From positions 1 through 35,837 of the forward strand of contig LRSR01012868.1 in assembly GCA_001579985.1 (NCBI GenBank): 35,837 nucleotides of DNA. Direction: 5' to 3'. The position numbers and the translations under genes are program-made. Below the pieces are notes generated by a model that ran no database searches, had not been told where the DNA came from, and was given only the letters and a program-made list of their open reading frames with translations. This document shows positions 11,118-23,700 of this stretch, piece by piece. Each line of letters starts with the position of its first letter. The stretch's first letter is position 1. The DNA is from Hypsibius dujardini (Eukaryota; Tardigrada; Eutardigrada; Parachela; Hypsibiidae).

Positions 11118-11810
11118 TTACGGTTCATAAACGAAGCTCGACAAAGAAGACAGTACTGCCGCTGTTAACAAATTTGACGTCGCACCTTTAGTTAAGCCGA
11201 CTGCAGTTGTCGTGTGAGGCACAGTACTAAGCTTTCTCAAGTCAAATGTCATTTCTAATCTGTGGAAAAAGTGTGAGGCAGAATGGACTCTGACACAGGC
11301 GATCGTTATTGGGTTTGTTGTTAAGCTCTGCAGACACATCAGCTTCGACAACTATTTGGGGGTGTGTGGTAGATCGTAAGTAGATTCTGATCTTGGGTTG
11401 ACTTGCTAGCGAGTGTGGGATTGTTGCTAGTGTTTGGAAGGCTTCGAATATCAGACGAGCGATAGCAAGAAAATGTTGTATTCCAAAAGTCCAGCGGAAG
11501 TGACGATCAACGGTGATGTTAGATAATATTTTCTGCTCTGCTGAAAAACTGGTGCTGACAAACTCGAGCAACAGCCAGCAGCAAGTGATTGAAATGTTGA
11601 AAGCTTTGATTGTATGTGCGGGTCTATAAATAAATTATCGGTTTGCACTCCCGCGGATAAAACGTTGCCCTGGTCTGGCAATAAAACCAATTTACCGGCT
11701 GGATATATCTCATACACAGTTTGGGATGCATTCAAATTTATATTGCTCATACAAGAATATTCGGTATTTAGGCTAAATTGCAACTCCGAATGTTCCCAAT
11801 TCCAAGTCAA
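11118..11810 (-). pseudogene. interrupted minus-strand open frames, unrecognised
   Basis: One reading frame is open on the minus strand from about 11810 to 11451, is broken by four stops between about 11454 and 11350, then reopens from 11351 to 11118 (ends SSFVYEP). The composition is protein-like (Cys, Trp, Pro and Gly well spread). I could not place confident splice sites to remove the broken part and do not recognise the product. It may be a decayed gene, or two exons of an unknown gene. Confidence 0.25.
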
Positions 11811-11991
11811 ATTTTTGATTTTGGGTTGTTTTGACCATCAAACGAAGGTATTCATGTGATGAGCTATGAGTGCTGGAAACTTGAATGGCTAGATTATCAA
11901 AGAGGCTGATCGTATCGCGGGTTCTCGGCTGGAACGTTACGATGGGAACGCCAGATGAAAATGTTCGAGGAAAAACAAACACAGCAGTGAC
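11773..11991 (-). CDS. possible terminal exon, H-type-lectin-like
   Basis: An acceptor (CAATGGCAG) at 11992 opens a frame of 72 codons ending in TAG. It reads VTAVFVFPRTFSSGVPIVTF, continues through DNLAIQVSS and EYLRLMVKT, and ends LELGTFGVAI. The FPRTFSSGVPIV start, alternating hydrophobic strands and a W/F-x-A-I finish resemble the H-type lectin fold, a small secreted sugar-binding domain. Upstream exons were not found, and the frame overlaps another open frame (11451-11810) on the same strand. Tentative. Confidence 0.3.
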   Translation of the reverse strand, partial: VTAVFVFPRTFSSGVPIVTFQPRTRDTISLFDNLAIQVSSTHSSSHEYLRLMVKTTQNQKFDLELGTFGVAI

Positions 11992-11999
11992 CTGCCATT

Positions 12000-12476
12000 G
12001 AAGCGAAATGCAAGTAACACTTAAAAAATTTATATGGTTTTTCGACACTCGCGTTTTTTAATTTGACAACTTTCATTGTAAAGGCTTGTTCGCTGAGAAC
12101 ACGCAAACAAGTGCATTGGGAACTGATTGACACCATGTTAGATCAAGAAAGTCACTAAGAAATATACTATTGTTTTTTCTTTACCTAAAATACATTTCCT
12201 GACCATTGGTCATTTATATAAACCAATTTACAAGAATAAACATGCTTTTAAGGGACGAAGCAATGCCAGAAATTCATCCGATTTGACTCGTCTTTTATGA
12301 ATTTTTGCGCATTCGGTGGCAATCGGCGATCTTTGCGACCAAAAAATAATAAAGAAAGCACGGATAACTTTGGTCGCTAACGCCTTTACAGGTTACTAAA
12401 CCGTTTTGTCCCTACAATGTCTAATTTGTATCTCATAGCAAATTAATTAGAGGTTTCATGTAGCAATCAAAGAGGA
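12000..12476. other. spacer downstream of the serpin
   Basis: AT-rich sequence between the serpin stop and the lectin-like exon. It should include the serpin 3' UTR and any upstream lectin-like exons; none could be supported. Confidence 0.35.
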
Positions 12477-13801
12477 TCAGACAGTTGGATCAGTCACGCG
12501 ACCGAAAAAAAGTATAATATTGGATGGATTATGCCGGATGAAAAACAAAAATGGCCGCGTTGCTCGGAACACCGGCGTCGGATCAGGTCGAGCACTTAGC
12601 AAAGACAACTGCACTCCAGTCGCTGCGGCACCTTCTGAACCCTTTTCATCGACCTCTGTAAAATAGAAGCACATGTATTACATACCAATCTACTGTAGAG
12701 CATAAATGAGCGAAATTTTCAGACACTCCATTTTTGCTTACCGAGAACGACCTGCTGGAAAACTTGCGTGATTTGCAAGCCCTGCTTCGAACTGATTTTC
12801 GAAAAATCCGCTCTCGACGAAAAAGCGTTATTTATGCCCATGGCCTTCAGCGCCTGCACTAGGTCGCTACCGCCGCTGACTTTGAACTTGGGCAGGAAAA
12901 CATGAACATCCTGTTTCTTCATCCTCACCAAAGCCACATTCAGCAAACTGGCATTTAAACTGTCTTCCACCTCTCTCAAAGAACTCCGCTCGTCCGGTAG
13001 CACGACAAACATACTCACCGCTCCGTTTTTGTACGGCAGCTCCACTATCTGTGCGTTCCTCAGCTCGGGGATCATACCGTACGAAACGGTCGCTTCGGTG
13101 TACATCAACGGGACTGGTTTGGTCTGTCCGGAGAGCAACGTAAACGGATGCGGCTTTGTCGCCTTCCCGTCGAACGGCTTTTCCCAGTCCGCCTTAAAGT
13201 ACAAGGTGTTTACCAGCACCAACCGTGTCTCCTGGCTAATGCTGCCGGCTCTGAAAAGTTCGCTGATTTTCTGGTTAGTTTGCCTGGCAACGAAGGCGTT
13301 AATCTTTCGTCGTGACTCTTCAGCTTTCCCATGGAAGTCGAGAGATTCGATGTGAGCGACGAATTCTTGCGCGAGATCGCTACGTCTGGCCTGGTCGAGG
13401 TCGTAGCTCTCGTCGAAGAAGAGTCCGTTGGCCGTTTGAAGGGTATACTTGGCCTGGGAGATGCCGGCTGTGACGGAGGACACTTTTTGGTTGAACTCGC
13501 TGACGGATTCGCTCGCGTCGCCAAGGACCTTGCTGAGCTCCGTCTTGGTTGTGCTGTTATCGCGAGCGCAGTTGTGGGCCAGCGTCAAGGCGGCCTCCGC
13601 GGAGAACGGGGAGATGACGAGGTTGGGGTGCGCGGTGCGCTGACGCACCACGTTCTTGTAGAGGTTCACGGCGAAGGACGGAACGCCTCCCGGGATGGGC
13701 GGACGCGCAGCTGCTGGATTGATGTTATTTCTGAGGCGCTGAGTTCGAGCGACGGCAGCCTGGAGCATGAAGCAGAGAATAAGCAAACGAAAAATGGCCA
13801 T
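12477..13801 (-). CDS. secreted inhibitory-type serpin (complete, 412 aa)
   Basis: Exons 13801-12742 and 12655-12477 with a phase-1 GT-AG intron, 1239 nt. The signal peptide is MAIFRLLILCFMLQAAVA. Serpin landmarks run in order: NLVISPFSAEAALTLAHN, NGLFFDE, INAFVARQTNQKISELF, LVNTLYFKADWEKPF, VELPYKNGAVSMFVVLPDE, VHVFLPKFKVSG and MGINNAFSSRADFSKIS. The second exon starts in the hinge: EVDEKGSEGAAATG keeps Gly at P15 and small residues at P12-P9, as inhibitory serpins do. Counting from P17 Glu puts P1-P1' at Leu-Ser (VQLSL|SARPDP), which predicts inhibition of chymotrypsin- or elastase-like rather than trypsin-like proteases. It ends PFLFFIRHNPSNIILFFGRV. Serpins trap proteases covalently; neighbouring proteases with non-tryptic pockets are candidate targets, by inference. 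The conserved frame leaves no doubt about family. Confidence 0.95.
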
Positions 13802-14358
13802 TGTTGAAGTATTCGAGTTGCGAAAATGTCAGGAAATCTCATGGGCATTCGTGTGAAAAGAGAGCGCTACCGTATGCTACACAAACGGCTCGACCTTAAA
13901 TGCTGTTTTCCTTCCAATTGCAGCAACATTCCTTAAAAATGCGGTTAACACGTGGCGTTACCCTTTGGACCGTCGCGCTTCTCACGTCACTTCACACCTT
14001 CTACGGTGGCCACTCTCATCGGTAGGGTATTACGAAATTAACCGGGACTGACCGAAATTCGTTGGCGGATGTGTGCGACAGTTGATGCTCGAGTCTCTCT
14101 AGTGATTAAATCGACGAACTTTCTGCCTCAAACGAGCCTTGGGCTTTCGATTTCATTCCTGTGCTTTACCGTAGACCGACAGAAGGTAGAAATTCGTGTG
14201 ACGTAAGAAATCATAGGCTAATGTACATATACGAAAACTTTCGTACTGCACTCATACGAAGATGCTTTAAAATCCGCAATTTGGATGATTCTGCCATTTT
14301 GTTTGGTATTTACTAAATGCCTGTAGTATTGTTTTAAGTCTTTGTCGCAACGGATGAA
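13802..14358. promoter_or_regulatory. shared divergent promoter region of serpin and gene C
   Basis: The serpin (minus) and gene C (plus) start codons face away from each other across 557 bp. A TATA-like CATTTAAGG (minus strand, 13902-13894) lies about 93 bp before the serpin ATG. TTTAAAAT at 14266-14273 lies 86 bp before the gene C ATG. Co-regulation of inhibitor and protease is possible but not shown. Confidence 0.45.
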
Positions 14359-17300
14359 ATGAAGATTGGGTTACACGGCTGCATGTTACTGGTAGTCATG
14401 CTAATGGCTTTAGGGAGGGTGAGCCGAGGTATTGGTCACCGAACGCAATGTGCAACAGATTGCAACTCGTAAAGTAATGTAAATCGCCTAATGGATAATT
14501 CTTGTGAAGGTCAGGGGCCCGATGGTGCTGGCGTCGCGGATGATGTTCGTGCGGACCCGGAGAACACTCTTTCCGAGGAAGATATTGACGAATACGAGAG
14601 CCTATTGGACCAGATGGCACCCGTTATGTCGAATCCTGGCGCCCGTGCACCGGAACTAGCAATTGTCGGTATGTACCTGAGAAAGGCCTGGCGCTCACCG
14701 AACTGAAGCCATTTTTATTTATACAGCAAAATAGGTTTACAGGAGTAAAAATAGATTTAAATTGGCCGACGCAGTAATTTGGCTATGACTGTGTACATGG
14801 GGTCGTTTAATATTCATATAAGTCGGAACCAGGACCCCTCGTGGTAGGGCCAGGGGTGGGCAGATGGGCAAAATGCATTTATTTAAAGCTTGAACGCAAA
14901 GATCGACTTAACCCTCTGGTACCAAGGTGTTTTGGGTTTAGCAAAACTTTGCTAGATTAGGGAAAGTGCTCAATGATTCCTTGCAAATCTTAACGGAATC
15001 GTTTGGAAAATTCCCCACAACTATCAAATGTAACCGTTTCAGTGGTGGCGGGAACCGTGGTGCCGCTGACGAAGAATGGAAAAAAAACCGTCAAATGAGT
15101 GACCACACAGTTAGGAAATGTCAGTTACACGTTACTCAGTTACACGTTACTCAGTTACTCGTTACTCAGTTACAGTGGTTACTCGCAGTGGTAGCGCAGC
15201 GAATTATTAGGCAGAGTTCTAACCTTTTCTTAATGGTTACTAATTTTTAACTACACTTGTATTCGTATTCAGTTTTACTAGATGCCTTAAGGACCATTCT
15301 CAAGCCCCTCATTTTTTTCGATACTGAGAAAAAAACATGTCGGCACGTGGAATTGGACGTTGTTCGGGCGGTCCAAGTGTTAGCAAGGTGGTGCTAAGTA
15401 GGTTCCTACCCCTTTGAAACGTTTTTTGCAAAATTTGTTTTTTGAATCTGAATAAATATGTGGTAGAAATATCAAAGCAAAATAAACGCAAACGAAAAGA
15501 CCCAGAACTCGCGCTGAAAATCGAATGTTACTGTCAAATCTAGCAAGTGTATGCTGAGTGCTTCTCAGAGGGTTGATATTCCTGATCATTTTGAAATTTG
15601 TGGCAATGTGGGCTTCTGATTTACAAAGTCCTCGGGATTTCAAAACATTTAAAGACTTCAGATTTGCCATAAAAATTGTGAATTGTTTTGTCCAATGTAG
15701 GCAGCCTAGCAATAACTCCAAACAGCAGGTTGAAAACATTCAAGAATTATCCTCATTTTAAGAAAAAATTGCATTTTTTGAAAATAGTTAAAAAACCCGG
15801 GAACTTAGAAGTCTGGTTTCATATCTTCACAAATTTCAAAATGATTAGAGGCAATAGAATTCAATTTTGACAAATATGTATTTTGCCACTTTTCCTAACA
15901 TTGGCCCTACCATGAGGGTCGAGATTTGGTGAGTTCTGGCACAAGCTTATATAAATTTCCAGTGGTTAGTTCTGAAGCAAGAACTGTGGTGAATAAACAA
16001 ACTCTTACTTAATGGAATAATGGAATAAACTACATAGTTAAGGCCCTACAGGTACAGCCACCCTCCTGCTATGGCAATGGAATAATGGAATAATTTCCCA
16101 TAAACTATATGGTTAAGGCCTATGGCCACACATATACTGTCCCTACAGCAGTGGAATAATGGAATAAATTCCCATAGGCTACATGGTTAAGGCCTATGGC
16201 TGTCTCTACAGCAGTGAAATAATGGAATAATTTCCCATAGGCTACATGGTTAAGGCCTGTGGCCACCCATACACTGTCCCTAAAGCAGTGGAATAATGGA
16301 ATAAATTCCCATAGGCTACATGGTTAACGCCTATGGCTGTCCCTACAGCAGTGGAATAATGGAATAATTTCCCATAGGCCACATGGTTAAGGCCTATGGC
16401 CACCCATACACTGTCCCTACAGCAGTGGAATAATGGAATAAATTCCCATAGGCTACATGGTTAAGGCCTGTGGCCACCCATACACTGTCCCTACAGCAGT
16501 GGAATAATGGAATAAATTCCCATAGGCCACATGGTTAAGGCCTATGGCCACCCATACACTGTCCCTACAGCAGTGGAATAATGGAATAAATTCCCATAGG
16601 CTACATGGTTAAGGCCTATGGCTCTCTCTACAGCAGTGGAATAATGGAATAATTTCCCATAGGCCACATGGTTAAGGCCTGTGGCCACCCATACACTGTT
16701 CCTAAAGCAGTGGAATAATGGAATAATTTCCCATAGGCTACATGATCAAGGCCTATGGCCACCCATACGTTGTCCCTACAGCAGTGAAATAATAGAATGA
16801 ACTCCGTAGAGTACATGATTAAAACAAAAAATACAATCATCCTCCTGATACACCTGTGGAATAATGGCACAGACTCCTTCTCAAACATGCCACCACCTGT
16901 TCATGTTATCGTTTTTCCGCAGTGCGACGTTTAACCTGGAGCGTTTTGTGGTGAGAAATTGTTTGGGTTTTGTAAGTATATTATATATCTATTGAAAACC
17001 GTCTTTGATAAAATTCGGTCAGCCCTTTGAGTTATGCTATGTATCTGCTGTTACAAACTTGTTTGCAATGCCCTTGATCGAGTACGGCCATCTGGTTAGT
17101 TGCGCTATTAAAAAGGTTAAAAATACATGTGGATAGGCCAGACCAAGGGATCGCTCGACTTACAGGGAGGTAAGCACACAATACGAGGTGGAAGTAGTGG
17201 ACGGGATCACCCAGTTGCTCAGGTTTGAAGTGATTGGGAAAACGGTGTGTGATTCAACTTCACACGGTCGTATCTCACCTAATTCGTGATCTATTTCAAA

Positions 17301-17718
17301 CAGCACGACTGAAACATTTGTCTAGAACTAAGTGAAGAATTTTATGAAGTAAGAGAAGATCTAGTTGCCTGAGTGGCAACTAAGTTTGAGGGCAAAAAAG
17401 AAAGCGCTTTACTAAATGGAATCTGTCGCGTGATTGGATTCTCCAATTGGAGTATTGTCGTTACGTCGCCTGGAATCCACACTGGAGACTATAGATCTCC
17501 ACGTGTATTCTTCATTCAATTCCATTGCATATTTGTGTAATTTGGGTAATGAGAGTGGTATTTGCACAATTGACCATTGTGCTTTTTTCCGTTCTTTTTC
17601 GTTTTTGTTATTTTGTGTTCCCATACCCCGAATCGACAATTCCCTGTGGACCGAACGGACAGTTTCCCGTCAACGTTCCACGGTCCTATACCCGAAATCT
17701 TGATTGTGATTGAGTGAT

Positions 17719-17750
<32 letters not shown>

Positions 17751-20700
17751 CAATTGATGGATTGATTGGTTGATTGATCGATTGATTGATGGATGGATGG
17801 ATGGATTAACGCAGCTGACCTAAATTCTGACGTGTTGGGTCTTGCTCTGAACCTTTTTTCCCTCTTGTGATAATACTGTCTTCCATCGCGACAAATGTAA
17901 ATATAAACACCGTTCATAAATGTAGTGTATTTCGGGAGTTCATGAGACTTCGTATTGCAGGATCGGCGGCAGAAATGAAATGAAATGAACGAAAAATAGC
18001 AAAAAAAGTTCATCCTTCGTTTTAAGAGATTCGGCGCCAGGAATTGAGATGAATTCGCGAGTAGATTGTAGGCGAAAAATGGCGACATAAACTGCAGAAA
18101 ATTTTGACGCAAACGAACATTCGGAATTTTGTTTCTAGCAGTACGAGTACACTGACCACACGCCACTGGAAATAGACAGAAAAGTGGAGCTGGGACTGAT
18201 TGCTTCCAATTGGAAGCGTCGTAGCTCCAATTGGATTCGTGACTGTGTGTTCCAACGCCAACAAGACAGCTGTTTCCATTTCAAAAAGTAGCCGTTTTGT
18301 AATTTTAAAAACTCGCGCATTACTTTGTCTAGCCACGCCTACGTAGGCTCTAAAAATAACTCGAATTTTTTTCTTCATGTTTTGTCAATTGGGCACTCAG
18401 AGCACCTTTTGCGTAAGAAAACGAGTTCATCTCACAACTTTATTAATATGCACCGTAGAACCACATGTCAAATCGGCGAGAAAGCCCATCCACTAAATTG
18501 ATCACGTGTTAAAAACTGATCACGTGGTAAGTTCCCTGTAATTCGAGCGATCCCTTGGCCAGACTAAATACTGATAAGCACTCACGTTTGGGACGCATAA
18601 GCCTCCCATACCAGCCTGAGGATGTGCCGAGAAAAATGAAGATAAAAACAAGGCATTTCACCATAACTTCCCTGCTCGATTTCGGTAGTATTAAGCTTCA
18701 TCATTAAAGAGTCTTGGACTTGCACTTTCACATTCAGAAATCAGTGAGTTACATCATGGATTTTATAAAGGAGGATAGCTATAACCCTGAAATTTGGCAA
18801 GTTATGAAAAAAAGCCTATTGAAAATCTAGCGGTTACTTATGCAGCATGTCGTGTCACTAGCAGTACTCCATCACAAATATGGCAATTTCATTACGGTAT
18901 ATTGTATGATACAGTAAAACTCATCTAATCTAAATCTCGTCTATATGGAATACCATGCTATATTGAACTTTCCTTCTGCACCGATTTCGTTCTATACATT
19001 AACATAGGGGGCAAAACTTAATGTAAATATTCCTTCTGTATGGTATTTTGAACAAATTTCGCGGTCAACCATGTAAAACTCACCTCCCCTAAAATGAATT
19101 CGACATTTTCCTTGAAAATTTTCGACGAAATCGCTCGTTTCTTATTTTTAATCTTTCCTGCAAACCATTGCCGTGTTTATCTGCGCATTGAGCTGCATGT
19201 TTTAGTTTTTGTACGTTCTAAATTTTGTTGAAATGGCACCAATTATTGAAGTAAAACCCTCGGAAAGGAACTAATTTTTGTCCAGAAAGTTTAGCTTTTG
19301 AAGGATCTCGGTCAATACGGAACAAAATGCTGCGGCGGCTAAGTACGGAATTTCTACCAGCACTGAGTCTTACTGGTGGAAATTTCGACCCTCCCCGCCC
19401 CGCCCCGCTCCGGGGTGCCCTCGGGGGCTCCTAGGCTAATGTTAATTTTTCGTCTAAGTTGAACGAAAATTTTGGATTTTTGAGGTTTACATTAAACGAT
19501 TTTTACTCTACACATTGTCTCAAAAGCTCGTATCATTGTGTCATTATATCATTACAGTGTGATCTATGCCAGTCGAGCATAGCCTATCAAAAGTTCGTGT
19601 CATTATGGTTTCATTATGTTACTGCAATATTTTTTACTCTCTCTATAGATAACTCTTGAATGGTTCCCGCCTAGATGTAGACCGTTTTGGGCCTACATGA
19701 ACTGCAAAACTAAAAAACTAAAAAAAGTAACCCGAAAATACGAAAATGAATAACTACGAAAATCCAGTTTAACAAAAAGTGAAAACAGGGAAAAACTGAT
19801 TCTTCAAAACCGAGAATAATACGGAAATTGAGTTTTCTAAAAACAAAAAGAACAAAAATTATACATTATTTTAATGCGTTTATATGTATGTGTACGAGTT
19901 AGGTAAGCGGATGGGCAAGATCATGGGATGACACAATTCTGAGAATTGCTTCCCTTTTGCTGTTCCTTTTTGCGAGCACACAGAAGATCAACTTCACGCC
20001 CAATCTGTCAAAGCAAGCGAAAGACATGTCATAAGAGGACAAGCAAAGGGAAAACTGAGGAACAAGGATAATGTTCCAGGAAAGGCACGCTGCTCGCGAC
20101 CTGCACTAGTACGTATGGCACGCATCTTCAGAGGAGAAAGAGGCGCGCCTGTCGCCGCTGCAAAAGATAAGCCGTACCACCTCAAAATGAGCTGCATTCG
20201 ACGGCGCCATCCGAGCTATCAACTTTCTCAACCATGTGTTTTTCATGTTCGATTTCATAAAGATTTAATTCTCGAGAGGAAGCAGTTTTGAAAAAAATCA
20301 ATGTAATTGCTCGAAAACAATTGTCCGATATATACGGAGCATCATCTATTGCACTAGCCACCTCCATGTGTGCTCACCAATTTTTGTTCGTTATTTTAAA
20401 TCCAATATGTGTTTGTTTGCCGAGACGAGTTTTCGATTTACTTCTGTTTTATTCTACCCGTATTTGGTTCGGCATTTTACATTTTCTTGGTACGTATTCT
20501 TTGGTTCATTTTAAACTTACTTTCTTAATTGAGCAACCAAACAATTAAAAGTATTCATAGGACTGTGTCAACTCCGTTTCACGGTAGCGCAAAACGAAAC
20601 AGCAAAAGGGAAGCAATTCGCAGAGTTGTGCCCTCCCATGATCTTCCTTATGTACTACAGAGCGTACCTAACTCATAAAAATGCCTATGGACGCAATAAA

Positions 20701-23700
20701 ATAAATATTTGATTTTTTTTTTAGTTAATTCAGCTTTCGTACTTTTCTCGATTTGTCGTGCGAAAAAACCAATTTTCTGGAGACTGAATTTCCAGCGTTG
20801 CATGTAACATGTGGCAAATAATCCGTTCATCATGGTTCATCCATCGCACCAATCGATGTCTGTCACTCCATCTATGTTACCGCCCATGCACCAGTGTGCC
20901 GTTCGGTTTTGGAGCTTCATCCAATCAATCACTCGTCCGTAGAGCTTCTGTGCTTTTGTCCGTCGGTAATTATTTTCCGGATTGTGTTCTCTAACCCGTC
21001 TGTTAGTTTCTCGGCTCGTCTAACTATCGGTTCATTTGTCCATCTGTTCGTTTGCCCGTCTATCGGCTTCGATAATCGTCCTTTCATCCGCTCCTCCGTA
21101 AATTTATTTGCCCTTCCGTTCGTCTATCTGTCCATTCGTTGGTCTCTTTATCCGTCTGTCCGTCCTTTTATCCCTTTCGTCCATCAGTTCATTTGACTGT
21201 TTGCTCCTCCATCTGTCCGTTCTTCGGTTCGTCTGCCATTGCGTTCGGCTGCCCATCCGTTCGTATGTCTAGCCGTTTGCCTGTCCGTTCCTTTATCCAT
21301 CCATCCATTCGATTGTCTGTCGGTTCGCCCGTTGTTTCGGCTGTCCAATGTTCATCTATCTGTTCACTTGATGCATGTTCAACTGTCCGTCCATCTTTGC
21401 ATTAATTCGTTCGTCTGCTGCATGTAGTTCACCTGTTCATCCGTCCGTGCGCTCGTCCGCCCATCTACCCGTCTGTCCAGTCGTCAGTCCGTCTGTTTGT
21501 ATGTAAAACCGTCTGTCCGTTCATTCAGTCGTTCTTTGATTAAGTTTTCTCCAGTCTATGTCACAGCAACTCTATCGGTTGAGATGTATCGGTAGTACCA
21601 TCTGTCAAACGTCCCTTAGATATTCAGGCTAAGGTCCCCTTCAGCCGGCATATAGTAATCACTCCCAAAATTCGTTACCGGATTCGCGATTCGCACACCT
21701 GATCTGTGCCACGTGTTGCATGTCATTGGAGAAATCCCAGTCTCCAGAGAACCGGTTTGTACGGGCGACCAGCCTCCTATAACCCCGTTTTTGTGGAAAC
21801 TATTCGAGCAGAAAACGGTTACAGTCATTCATTAAATAATGAATAATGTGGTGGTATAAATATTAGTTTAATTTACTTTTATGTTCAATGTAAAACTATT
21901 TTGAAGTAGATACTTCTTCGTTTAGGTGCAAATTTGTCCCTCACGGCTTTCCTCCTCCCCTCCAATTCACTTGCCCATTAGGGAAACAATTCAACTGAAA
22001 ACCACCTGATTTGGCAAGAGTATTTCCATAGAACTTAGTCCCTTGTTTCGTATGAGATCGCGTTTGAGACATCCCCTGTAGTGACGGCTGTTGGTTGCAG
22101 ACAAGAATCTTGCAAGCCCTCGGCACACCATAATTGATGAATCTCTTTACTGGCATATGGGATTGGGTCGTCATAAAGAATAAAATCATGTGAAAGCGAT
22201 GGTGATCCTAGACATAAAAATAAATGGTCAAATTTCATAAATAGAGTCTATGTATGGCTGAATGTTTAAAGAACCCGCTCATTATCGTTTATCCCCGGAT
22301 ATGACCTGCTCGTGTGTTGTAATACAAAATTAGAAAGCAATCATTCTCATTTTAAATGCAAAATGTCATTTTAATTCTGAGAACTGTGCACACCACATAC
22401 AAGTATTCACTTAAGAATCATGACTTTCGTTTTTTCCATTTTAGGTATGAGTCACGGTTACCCAATCATTTGACAAGTCACGACATTGCCATTATTTTTT
22501 GAAATATTGGCGAATGTTTTGAACAAACTGCACTGCATAATTGTCAACTAATCGCACCTAAATGACTGCGAATCTTAGAGGTTTATATCCGCTTTCTAAT
22601 ATGTCCGATCAACCCCAAAACAAATATTGCCTACCTCGCATTGGATTTTTAAACAGTGCAGCTTCTAAAGATTGAACATTTGAAAAACCATGGTACATAA
22701 TCAACTAATCTGTCCGTCACGGTATCGATCGATCCATCTGCAAAGTGAATGGCAGATTCGGTAGGTCATAGTGAATCTGTTATTGGGCAGCCTCATTAAA
22801 CGGATGACAGTCAGTCCGAAAAGTTGACCGTTGGTAGAATTGAGGACGTTGGCCAGAGAATGTGTGCATGCCGTCCGGAATGCCAACACAATGACTGATT
22901 ATTTGGATCGTCCATCTGGAAGGCGTATGGTCATTAAAGAACCTTCTGGGCTGAACTTCATTCTTCCAAACCGGCCGTCTAATTTCGAATTGACCTAATA
23001 TATCCGGGGTCGTAAGGTCGCAAAGTGAAGCGTCGCTGGATAGATGAACCGTCTGATAAGAATGCCGTGAGTCAGGATTTTGCCCATAGTTTAAGGACAA
23101 CCCGGATGGTTTATATTCCGAATGAAAGTTCATTTTCAGTCTAGAAGAGGGGCGGACAGCGCGGAGGGCGGACTTCCATACCGAAGGCTTAGAATCAGTC
23201 CGAATGCGTCGGTTAAATTGGAGGGCTCGCAGCCTCCTGCTCAGAAGACGGACAAATAAGCTACACTTTGGAAGGACAAACCACCCTTAAGCTGAAGTGA
23301 CCAAAAATATAATTGACCGTAGATCATTCGAACATAACAATCTCTCCAAAGGATGATCATCAAAACATCAAGTGGTCGAGCTTTCGGACCGACTGTCGAC
23401 CTGCTCGTTCAGGCTGTCCGCCTGATCTGATTGTGAACCTACCTAATCAGATAGCCCTTTTCAGACTGATTGACCATTTTGCCCAGGTTGTGCATGCGGG
23501 TCTTAACCATGTGGCCTATGAGAAATTATTCCATTACTCCATTGCTGTAGGGACAGTGTATGGGTGGCCATAGGCCTTAACCATATAGCCTATGGGAAAT
23601 TATTCCATTATTCCACTGCTTTAGGGACAGTGTATGGGTGGCCACAGGCCTTAACCATGTGGCCTATGGGAGTTTATTCCATTATTCCACTGTTGTAGGG

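Noticed and set aside
13029-13807. Several long plus-strand frames opposite the serpin
   Set aside because: Antisense shadows of the serpin; only the minus frame has serpin motifs.
18910-19080. Possible Tigger/pogo-type end (ATACAGTAAAACTCATCTAATC)
   Set aside because: No matching inverted end was found within a few kb, so the boundary cannot be supported.
20809-21427. Ser/Pro/Val-rich frames (VCPSIR-like)
   Set aside because: Translations of a degenerate tetranucleotide repeat, open in several frames at once.
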